A stretch of DNA of 64,000 nt. It comes from Pseudomonas mucoides. GTDB lineage: Bacteria > Pseudomonadota > Gammaproteobacteria > Pseudomonadales > Pseudomonadaceae. Positions 57,501-64,000 of the stretch are shown piece by piece (position 1 is the stretch's first letter; every line of letters begins with the position of its first letter). A program made the translations under genes and the position numbers. The stretch lies in contig NZ_JACOPW010000003.1 in NCBI RefSeq assembly GCF_015461845.1, positions 186,001 to 250,000 on the forward strand, in the 5' to 3' direction. The notes beneath the pieces are model-generated. The model was not told the origin of the DNA. It made no database searches and saw nothing but the letters and a program-made list of their open reading frames with translations.

Positions 57501-60429
57501 CGTACAGGTCGAGCAAGGCTTCGCAGAGCGCGTCCACCGGATGCAAGTCGGCGAGGTGCGCGCCTTCGCCGAGGGTGGTCAGTTCATCAAGCAGCGCGGT
57601 CAGTTCCTGACGTTCGCCGGGGTGCTGCTGCCAGCGCTGCAACAGGCTTTCGGCGTCCAGCAGGATGTCCATGCCCTGGGCCAGGAAGTTGTTGATCAAC
57701 TGCGGATCACGCTTGGTTCGCAGCGCGGTATTGGGTGTGCTCAGCAGAGATTGCAGACGTTCGGCGAGCAACGACTGGGTGCGTTCGATCAATGAGCGGG
57801 CACCGCGAATCCCGGCCAGCGGATCGGTCTTGAGCTGGCGCAAGCCGAGCCGAAACAGCCCTTCGGCTTCCAGCAACAGCTCAACTTCGTCGAGGTCCAG
57901 CGCAATCAGGTGCGCCTTGTATTCGCGAGCCAGTTGATCCAGCGGCGTCGCCAGTTCGGCAATCGGCAACACACCGGCCATCGAGGCGCTGCCCTTGAGC
58001 GTGTGCAAGGCGCGCTGCAACTCATCGCTGGCCTGCAGCGGCACATGCTCGGCGGCCTGATCGAGAAAGCGGTTGAGGCTGGCCAGATGGGTTTCGGCTT
58101 CTTTGCGGAAGATCTCCAGCAACAGCGGATCGAGGGCCGCGACGTCCTGCGTGTCTTCATCGCTGGCCGGCGCATCGCCCTTGGCGAGGGCGTGCGCTCG
58201 CACCGCCAATTGGTCGACATCGTTGCGTTGCCGCTGGGTATTTCCGGCGAACTCGGCCACCAGCTCCGGCAGTAAATTCAGTACATCGGTGAGCAGTTGT
58301 TGCACGGCGGCACCTGGCGCGACACTGTCTTCCAGCACGCGGTTGAGCAGGTTTTCCACCGCCCATGCCAGCTCGCCCAAGACCAGCGCCCGAACCATCC
58401 GGCCACTGCCTTTCAACGTGTGAAAGGCGCGGCGCAGCTCACTCAGGGCAGGCTTGTCGTCGGGGTTGGCGGCCCAGCGCGGCAAGAATTCCTGGAGGAT
58501 ATCGAGGACCTCATCGGTCTCTTCGAGAAAGACTTCGCGCAGCTCATCGTCGACCGGCTCTTCACCGACGGGGGGCGGTAACAGGCTGCCTGGCGTGGTC
58601 AGGGCCGGCGGATTGACCGAAGACACGGGACTGGCCAGCACATCGGCCAGCGACTGCACGGTCTCGGGGTCATCGAGCCCCTGCTGGTCCTGCATGACCT
58701 GCGCTTCACTTGGGCTGAGCACCTCATCGAGCATCGGCACATGCGTTTCGCTGGGGAAAAACCCGAGCGATGCCAGGCTTTTTTCGGCGACATCGAGGAG
58801 CTTTTCGCCCGGGGATTCGGGGTCGTCACTCAGGCGTTCCAGGTAATACTCGATGCTGGAAATCACGTCGGCGAGGCTGTCCAGTTCCTGCCAACCGGGC
58901 TGGTCCGGCTCCAGCAGCAGATGCTCGCGGATAAAGTGATTGCAGGTTTCGATCAGGCTCGCCGCGCGGCTCAACGGGATCATCGCCAACGCGCCGCGCA
59001 CCTGCGTCAGCAAGGCCGGCAATGCCTGCAGATGCTGACGATCCCAGTCGGCGTCGATGTAGTCGACGATCATGTCCTTGGCTTCTTGCAGGCAGATGCG
59101 CGCTTCGCGGATGACGATCTGGTGAATCTGCGTCAGGTCGGTGGTCGGCAGGCGGCTTTCTTCCCGGCTCTCGGGCTCCACGGTGCCGACCATGCCGGCC
59201 AGGGTGGCTTCGACATAGAGCAAGGCGCCCGCAACGTCCATGAGGATCGCGTCGTTGGGTTCGCGCTGGCCCTGAACCAGGCTCAGCACCACTGCCAGCT
59301 GATCGATGATGACTTTGCGCGGCTGACCAAACCCCAGCACCGCCAGGGTGTCGGCGATCTGCCGCAGCGGCGCCAGCAGGCTGTCGAGGTCCGAGGTGTG
59401 CTGGCGGTCGCTGCGCACGAACAGGTCGAGGCGCTCCTTGACCCGCACCAGTTCTTCGCAAAGCGCAGCCAGCACCGAACGCATGGCATCGCGGTCGGGG
59501 CCGGCCAGCCGTGCCCGTTCTTCATCGACCATCGCGCTGTCGGGCAACGCATCGTCCAGTGAGTAGCGATCTTTCATGGTCAGCATCTGCCCGGTGGGAT
59601 GGTCGGCCTTGGCAATGTAGAACAGCAAACTCTTGAGCAGCTCCGGCGGTGCCGGTTGATTGATGCCGTGGAAGCCTTGCTCCAGCAGACGCTTGAGCTC
59701 ATGGTCGGCTTCCTTGAACAGGCTGCGCAACGCCGGACTGTTGGCGATCACACCGGCGCACATGCCTTCGACCAGCGCCGAGGCGACTTGCCACAGCGGG
59801 CTCAGGGGCGCCCCTGCGCACAGCCCTTCGAGGCGCGAAAAAACCCTCGCCAGATAATCGAGGTGGGTCTGGTCATCCTGTTCGCGCAGCAACCCGACCA
59901 GCGCCACCTGCAGCATCTGCCGTAATTTACGCAACACGTTGGCGAAGTCCGCGGGTTCCAGCCGTGTCAGTGAAGCTTCGTCCAACGGCGGCAGATCCGC
60001 CAGTTGCGGGCTGAACAGGCTGGTTTCCGAGAGCAGGGTTTCACCTCGGGCACTGCGCAAATCGTTGAGCAGTGGCAACACCACCAAGGGCAAGTCCCGG
60101 CGCGCACTTTGCACCCGGTCGAGGTAAATCGGCAGTTGCCCGAGGGCTTGCAGCAACAGGTGCAGCGCCTCGTCACGATGGCTGACGCGGTCCTGCTGCA
60201 AGGCGCTGGTCAACTGTTCCATCTCTTCGGCGAGTAACGCTGCGCCGTAGAATTCGACCATCTGCAAACTGCCGTGAACCTGATGGATATACGCCAGGCA
60301 ATCGTTCAAGGCGTACAACGCCTGTGGGTCATCAAGCAGGGTTTCGATGGCTTGATGAGCCAGCTTCAGCGTTTCGGCAATCTCGCCTTTGACCCACTCA
60401 AGGGCCACATAGTCGTGCCGATCACCCAT
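54523..60429 (-). CDS. chpA: Hybrid chemotaxis kinase ChpA
   Basis: A 1968-residue multi-domain CheA-like kinase. Four canonical Hpt domains have phospho-accepting His670, His809, His1113 and His1257 (each in a HTLKG motif); a first one has His52 in QVHGSLQMV. Other Hpt-like stretches lack the histidine. Then come a dimer/HATPase core (RNAVDHGLES near 1555, GRGVGMDVV), a CheW domain and a receiver with Asp1897. It phosphorylates PilG and PilH for twitching control. The ATG at 60429 (MGDRHDYVALEW, GGAG upstream) is chosen over one nine codons earlier. About 500 residues shorter than the PAO1 form as I recall it. Confidence 0.93.
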   Translation of the reverse strand: MGDRHDYVALEWVKGEIAETLKLAHQAIETLLDDPQALYALNDCLAYIHQVHGSLQMVEFYGAALLAEEMEQLTSALQQDRVSHRDEALHLLLQALGQLPIYLDRVQSARRDLPLVVLPLLNDLRSARGETLLSETSLFSPQLADLPPLDEASLTRLEPADFANVLRKLRQMLQVALVGLLREQDDQTHLDYLARVFSRLEGLCAGAPLSPLWQVASALVEGMCAGVIANSPALRSLFKEADHELKRLLEQGFHGINQPAPPELLKSLLFYIAKADHPTGQMLTMKDRYSLDDALPDSAMVDEERARLAGPDRDAMRSVLAALCEELVRVKERLDLFVRSDRQHTSDLDSLLAPLRQIADTLAVLGFGQPRKVIIDQLAVVLSLVQGQREPNDAILMDVAGALLYVEATLAGMVGTVEPESREESRLPTTDLTQIHQIVIREARICLQEAKDMIVDYIDADWDRQHLQALPALLTQVRGALAMIPLSRAASLIETCNHFIREHLLLEPDQPGWQELDSLADVISSIEYYLERLSDDPESPGEKLLDVAEKSLASLGFFPSETHVPMLDEVLSPSEAQVMQDQQGLDDPETVQSLADVLASPVSSVNPPALTTPGSLLPPPVGEEPVDDELREVFLEETDEVLDILQEFLPRWAANPDDKPALSELRRAFHTLKGSGRMVRALVLGELAWAVENLLNRVLEDSVAPGAAVQQLLTDVLNLLPELVAEFAGNTQRQRNDVDQLAVRAHALAKGDAPASDEDTQDVAALDPLLLEIFRKEAETHLASLNRFLDQAAEHVPLQASDELQRALHTLKGSASMAGVLPIAELATPLDQLAREYKAHLIALDLDEVELLLEAEGLFRLGLRQLKTDPLAGIRGARSLIERTQSLLAERLQSLLSTPNTALRTKRDPQLINNFLAQGMDILLDAESLLQRWQQHPGERQELTALLDELTTLGEGAHLADLHPVDALCEALLDLYGAVEESSLAVSERFFHEAQSAHEALINMLDELAAGQEVSPQPERIRALRGLLDESLDPSSMGLIRSDGSRTLSIRELSSATAELEQAATQVDLDDEIVSIFLEEAVDILESAGQALQRWLSDPDNAAPLSSLQRDLHTLKGGARMAEVEPVGDLAHELESLYEGLVDRRYTYSETLAQLLQKSHDRLAVLLEQLQNQQSLGNPGELIEAIRAFRQGNTNTAEVPEPAPAPAKDSPGHDPELLEIFLEEGFDIIENSGAALVRWQAEPSNRQEVETLLRDLHTLKGGARMVEIAPIGDLAHELEFLYESLSAGTLQPSAALFTLLQSSHDRLAQMLDATRADQPLPPADRLIDAIKNFSHPAVLQPAAVTPVVAKPEAPALQADAGADMVKVSAELLDDLVNLAGETSIFRGRIEQQVNDARVTLSEMETTIERMRDQLRRLDTETQGRILSRQQVDAERLGYEEFDPLEMDRHSQLQQLSRALFESASDLLDLKETLDRRNQDAENLLQQQGRINTELQEGLMRTRMVPFERMLPRLKRIVRQVSSELGKDVEFIVGNAEGEMDRNVLERMAPPLEHMLRNAVDHGLESAEVRIAAGKPAKGRITLDLSREGGDMIFDIRDDGAGVPLDAVRRKAIKRGLLAADAEISDRDVLQFILQPGFSTAEKITQISGRGVGMDVVHEEVRQLGGTMVIDSVPGQGVHFRIRLPFTVSVNRALMVQCFDDQYAIPLNTIDGIVRVLPNELEGHYRLDPPRYKYAGQDYELCYLGELLKTSTRPKLLGQSLPLPVLLVQCNERHIAVQVDSMAGTREIVVKSLGPQFAAVQGLSGATILGDGRVVLILDLLAPIRAMQVPAPQQVQTQDTEVEPHKPLLVLVVDDSVTVRKVTSRLLERHGMNVLTAKDGVDAMLLLAEHMPDVMLLDIEMPRMDGFEVATQVRADERLQHLPIIMITSRTGQKHRDRAMAIGVNDYLGKPYQESVLLESIALWSKSHA

Positions 60430-60478
60430 AACCACTCCAGTCCCTACGCCAATCAAAAATCATACGCCTGTGGACGGT

Positions 60479-62536
60479 TCACGCTTTGTCTGCCGCCTGC
60501 GCCTTGGCGGCCGGCAAGGTGAAGCCGGACACCGAACGCCGCAGCTGACTCGCCATTTTCGCCAGGTTGCCGATGCTCTCGGCGGTGGCGGTGGAGCCGG
60601 ACGAGGTCTGCGAGGTGATCTGTTGAATCACGTTCATCGTCAGGGAAATCTGCCCGGCCGAAGAGGTTTGTTGCTGCGCCGCGTTGGAAATACTCTGGAT
60701 CAACGCGGCGAGGGTCTTCGATACCCCTTCGATTTCTTCCAGGGCCACACCGGCATCCTGCGCCAGCCGCGCGCCACGCACCACTTCGGTGGTGGTCTGC
60801 TCCATGGAAATCACCGCTTCGTTGGTGTCCGTCTGGATCGCCCGCACCAGGGTTTCAATTTGTCGGGTGGCGGCGGACGAGCGCTCGGCCAGGCGCTGCA
60901 CCTCATCGGCGACCACCGCAAAACCACGCCCGGCGTCACCGGCCATCGACGCCTGAATCGCCGCGTTGAGCGCAAGGATGTTGGTCTGGTCGGCAATGTC
61001 ATCGATCAGGCTGACGATGTCGCCAATTTCCTGGGAAGACTCCCCCAGACGCTTGATGCGTTTGGCGGTGTCCTGAATCTGTTCGCGAATGTTGTCCATG
61101 CCGTGGATGGTGTTGTGCACCACCTCGTTGCCCTTGTTGGCAATTTCCACGGAGCGCTCGGCCACCGCCGACGATTCGGCGGCGTTGGCCGAGACCTGAT
61201 CGATGGACTGGGCCATGTCATTAATAGCCGTGGAGGCTTCGGAAATCTGCTGCGCCTGATGCTCCGAGGCCTGCGCCAGGTGCATGGCGGTGGCCTGGGT
61301 TTCCTGCACGGCGGCGGCGACCTGGCCGGCGGTGAGGTTGATGGTCGCCACCAGGTCGCGCAATTGGTCGACGGAATAGTTGATCGAATCGGCGATGGTC
61401 CCGGTGAAGTCTTCGGTCACCGAGGCCGTGACGGTCAAGTCGCCGTCGGCCAGGTCTTCGATTTCGTCCAGCAGGCGCATGATCGCGTTCTGGTTGCGTT
61501 CGTTCTTCTCGGCGGTTTCCTGAAGCTGGCGGTTGGTTTCGCGAACCATCACCAGGCCGATCAGGATGATCGACGTCAGCGCCAGCAACCCCAGCACGTA
61601 GCCGCCGATGGTGTCGGTATTGCGCCCGCCGGCGAGGTTTTCGAAACCGGTGGCCAGGTGCGAGGCTTCGTCGAGCAGGGTTTGCGACAGGGTAAAAATG
61701 TTGGAGGCCGACTCGCGGACCTTGAACAGTTCCGGCGAGGTTTCGAGGATTTCATCCACCGAACCGGAGACGAATTCGAACAGTTCGGAGATCTCGGTCA
61801 AACGGGCGCGCGCATCGCGGTCCTCGACCTGGCTGATGCGTAGCGCCACGTTGCCCTGAAGCATGCCGTTGAGCACCTGGCCAAAACGCGCGGCGTCGCG
61901 ACCGAAGGCATCCGCGGCTTGCTGCGAGTTTTCGTCGCCGGACAGCACAGTGTTCACCGCGCCCAAAATGCGCTCGGCCAGCAGCGATTGACGCTGGGCC
62001 ATCGCTACCTGCGCTGCCGGGGCGCCACGTTGCAAGAGGATCTCGACGACTTTCTCGTACTCGACCTGCAACTGCGGCACGGTTTCGGCCAGGGTTGCGG
62101 CGACTTGATGCAGGGACAGCACGGTCTGTTCGCTGGAGAGAATGGCGTCGGTGTTTTTCAGCAGGCGTTCCCAATCGAGCTGCACGGCGCGCATTTCCGG
62201 GCGCACGGTGGACGGCGCGGGTGGCAGGCCGGTGGCCGGGTCGCCCTTCTTCAGGTAGCCCCAGCGCTGGGCGAAGTCGTTGCGCGCATCGCTGAGCAGC
62301 TTGAACGCCGCCGCTTTGCCGGCGGCGGCTTCGGTTGCATTTTTGGCGATGCGCTGGGACAGCACGCGCAGTTCACCGGCGTGGCCGATGTACTGTTTGT
62401 CGTACGTGGCCTGGGTGTTGAGGTAAGCGAAATTGGCGAACAGCAGCATGATGAACACGATCAACGCGATAAACAGCACGATGATCTGCGAGCGACTGCG
62501 CGATCCTTCTGGCTTGCCTGTTTTTGTTTTTATCAT
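60479..62536 (-). CDS. pilJ: Type IV pilus chemoreceptor PilJ
   Basis: A 685-residue methyl-accepting protein with a first membrane helix at about 19-41, two PilJ-type periplasmic sensor regions ([23 protein letters not shown] and [19 protein letters not shown]), a second helix near 310-330, a HAMP, and a signalling hairpin tip ([18 protein letters not shown]). It signals to ChpA. AGGAC precedes the ATG at 62536. Confidence 0.95.
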   Translation of the reverse strand: MIKTKTGKPEGSRSRSQIIVLFIALIVFIMLLFANFAYLNTQATYDKQYIGHAGELRVLSQRIAKNATEAAAGKAAAFKLLSDARNDFAQRWGYLKKGDPATGLPPAPSTVRPEMRAVQLDWERLLKNTDAILSSEQTVLSLHQVAATLAETVPQLQVEYEKVVEILLQRGAPAAQVAMAQRQSLLAERILGAVNTVLSGDENSQQAADAFGRDAARFGQVLNGMLQGNVALRISQVEDRDARARLTEISELFEFVSGSVDEILETSPELFKVRESASNIFTLSQTLLDEASHLATGFENLAGGRNTDTIGGYVLGLLALTSIILIGLVMVRETNRQLQETAEKNERNQNAIMRLLDEIEDLADGDLTVTASVTEDFTGTIADSINYSVDQLRDLVATINLTAGQVAAAVQETQATAMHLAQASEHQAQQISEASTAINDMAQSIDQVSANAAESSAVAERSVEIANKGNEVVHNTIHGMDNIREQIQDTAKRIKRLGESSQEIGDIVSLIDDIADQTNILALNAAIQASMAGDAGRGFAVVADEVQRLAERSSAATRQIETLVRAIQTDTNEAVISMEQTTTEVVRGARLAQDAGVALEEIEGVSKTLAALIQSISNAAQQQTSSAGQISLTMNVIQQITSQTSSGSTATAESIGNLAKMASQLRRSVSGFTLPAAKAQAADKA

Positions 62537-62604
62537 CAGTCCTCGCCTGTTAACCAACACCCTTTAATGCTTGCCGAAAACCCTGCAGGAGCAGGGGATG
62601 GGGT

Positions 62605-63138
62605 TTACAGCGCCACATGCATAAAACCTGGCGACTGCGCCAGCGCAAACGGACTGAACACTTGCCAGGCCTGCTCGCGCTGGAACCGGCCTTTGACGAA
62701 CGCCGACATCGGCCCGCTCGCCTGATCTGCCGGCTCCAGGCTGTCCTGGGCAAAGTGTTGCAAGCCGAAGACTTCGTCGACCAGCAACCCGGCAAACACC
62801 TCGTTATGGTCCACCACCAGTACCCGCCGCTGCTTGCGCGGCGCCGAGACTTCGTGGCCAAAGAAACCGCACAAATCCATGACCGGCAGCAATCGCCCAC
62901 GCAGGTTGGCGACCCCTTTGACCCAGGATTTGACGCCCGGCAACTGAGTGAAACGCGGTTCATGCAGGACTTCGCTGACTTCGCCCATCGGCGCGACGTA
63001 CCAATCCTCGCCCATGCGAAAACCGATGCCGCTCCAACTGTCCTGGCGGGTCGGTTGCGACGGCAGGTCCGCCGCCAGCAGACGACAGCGCTGGTCGATC
63101 TGCAGCAGCAGTTCGAAAGCCGTCAGCGACTCGGTCAT
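62605..63138 (-). CDS. pilI: CheW-like coupling protein PilI
   Basis: A 177-residue CheW protein. WSGIGFRMGEDWYVAPMGEVSEVL and KSWVKGVANLRGRLLPVMDLCGF are its recognisable parts. It couples PilJ to ChpA. It lies 10 bases after pilH on the same strand. Confidence 0.94.
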   Translation of the reverse strand: MTESLTAFELLLQIDQRCRLLAADLPSQPTRQDSWSGIGFRMGEDWYVAPMGEVSEVLHEPRFTQLPGVKSWVKGVANLRGRLLPVMDLCGFFGHEVSAPRKQRRVLVVDHNEVFAGLLVDEVFGLQHFAQDSLEPADQASGPMSAFVKGRFQREQAWQVFSPFALAQSPGFMHVAL

Positions 63139-63148
63139 GGCCGGACGA

Positions 63149-63514
63149 TCAACCGGCCAGTACGTTGTTGAGGGTTTTGATCAGGGTCTCTTCGTCGACG
63201 GGTTTGGTCAGGTAGTCCTTGGCGCCCTGGCGCGTGCCCCAGACCTTGTCGGTTTCCTGATCCTTGGTGGTGATGATAATCACCGGGATGTGCCCGGTGT
63301 CCGGGTCTTTGGTCAGCTGGCGGGTCGCCTGGAAACCGTTGAGGCCAGGCATGACGATGTCCATCAGCACGGCGTCAGGTTTTTCCTGACGGGCCAGGGC
63401 CACGCCGTCGGCGCCGTTCTCGGCTTTCAACACTTCGTGACCGTGCTTTTCCAGCATGCCGGTCAGTTTGTACATTTCGGTCGGCGAATCATCGACGATC
63501 AGAATACGTGCCAT
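63149..63514 (-). CDS. pilH: Response regulator PilH
   Basis: A 121-residue CheY-like receiver with phospho-acceptor Asp52 in LMDIVMPGLNG, acidic pocket VDDSP and lysine in TKPVDEE. It is thought to control pilus retraction or act as a phosphate sink for PilG. The ATG at 63514 gives the family start MARILIVDD. Confidence 0.95.
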   Translation of the reverse strand: MARILIVDDSPTEMYKLTGMLEKHGHEVLKAENGADGVALARQEKPDAVLMDIVMPGLNGFQATRQLTKDPDTGHIPVIIITTKDQETDKVWGTRQGAKDYLTKPVDEETLIKTLNNVLAG

Positions 63515-63571
63515 GGTCTTCCCCATTCTTGTCGACGCCGGGCCCGCTGGCCGAGCGTCACTGTGCGTGTC

Positions 63572-63976
63572 CTACTGCGGCAAAACGGCGGCGAAGCCCG
63601 GAACATGGGCCTGGATCGCGTTCAGCAGTTCTTCCTTGCTGAAAGGCTTGGTCAAAAACTGGTCGGAGCCGACGATGCGCCCCTTGGCCTTGTCGAACAG
63701 CCCGTCCTTGGACGACAGCATAATCACTGGCGTGGACTTGAACGCACTGTTGTTCTTGATTAAAGCGCAGGTCTGATAGCCATCCAGACGCGGCATCATG
63801 ATGTCGACAAAGATGATGCCGGGATGATTATCGGCAATCTTGGCCAGCGCATCGAAACCGTCGATGGCCGTAATGACTTCACAACCCACATTCTTCAACA
63901 GCGTTTCGGCGGTGCGACGAATCGTCTTCGAATCGTCGATCACCATGACCTTCAAGGCGCTGGAATGCTGATCCAT
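63572..63976 (-). CDS. pilG: Response regulator PilG
   Basis: A 134-residue CheY-like receiver, Asp58 in FVDIMMPRLDG, with the acidic pair IDDSKTIRRTAE and TKPFSKEELL. It promotes pilus extension through interaction with other pilus regulators. It is the first gene of the cluster on this strand, near the window's end. Confidence 0.95.
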   Translation of the reverse strand: MDQHSSALKVMVIDDSKTIRRTAETLLKNVGCEVITAIDGFDALAKIADNHPGIIFVDIMMPRLDGYQTCALIKNNSAFKSTPVIMLSSKDGLFDKAKGRIVGSDQFLTKPFSKEELLNAIQAHVPGFAAVLPQ

Positions 63977-64000
63977 AAATGCTCTACCGTCGCCTTTGCG

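Overview
The window is about 64 kb of GC-rich gammaproteobacterial chromosome. Gene content and order point to Pseudomonas, most likely the P. fluorescens group. Recalled gene blocks fit P. aeruginosa PAO1 neighbourhoods: fba-pgk-epd-tkt-regulator-metK, ahcY-metF-rhlE2, yceI-cytochrome b561-amine oxidase-bioA-rsmE, and chpC-chpA-pilJ-pilI-pilH-pilG. Frequent REP-type inverted repeats and a lipid-anchored MliC-like protein fit the same group. This assignment comes from recognising protein families and gene order by eye; no search was run. No rRNA, tRNA or CRISPR array was seen.

Layout. 1-8220: end of a flavoprotein, a YccS-like membrane protein, an orphan solute-binding protein, an ElaA-type acetyltransferase, a reverse-strand set (winged-helix protein, YgjP-like metallopeptidase, REC-PAS-GGDEF-EAL protein), and a family 7 polysaccharide (alginate) lyase. 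8221-12060: an accessory, partly AT-rich scar zone. It holds composite repeats, a structured leader before a frameshifted small gene, a second fragment of that gene, two small secreted-protein genes, a 5'-truncated REP-associated transposase (RAYT) and a second RAYT fragment, five exact 23-bp tandem units resembling an IS end, and one unrecognised 178-aa gene. 12061-20870: the central carbon block (fba, two lipoproteins, pgk, epd, tkt) and, divergently, an ArsR-methyltransferase fusion regulator with metK. 20871-29350: ligB, DUF1090 protein, lipoprotein cytochrome c', mltA, MAPEG protein, two transporters, a formate/nitrite-type channel and a YciA-like thioesterase. 29351-35205: a SAH riboswitch, ahcY, metF, a solute-binding protein and rhlE2. 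35206-41063: yceI, cytochrome b561, amine oxidase, bioA, rsmE. 41064-45470: an amino-acid binding protein, RidA, a DadA-like dehydrogenase, a LysR regulator and a hemolysin III-like protein. 45471-53835: the malonate decarboxylase cluster (mdcR, mdcABCDEGH, madLM). 53836-64000: the Pil-Chp chemosensory system controlling type IV pili, without visible pilK or chpB.

Themes. The methyl cycle is strongly represented: metK makes SAM, ahcY removes SAH, metF supplies methyl groups, bioA uses SAM as amino donor and rsmE uses it as methyl donor. Two different SAH-linked control devices appear within 11 kb: a riboswitch before ahcY and a probable SahR-type regulator beside metK with a 30-bp perfect-arm palindrome. 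The most unusual DNA is 8.2-11.2 kb, where several mobile or repeat families have collided. I found no clearly new defence or biosynthetic system; the best candidates for new biology are the scar-zone modules and the unrecognised 178-aa gene.
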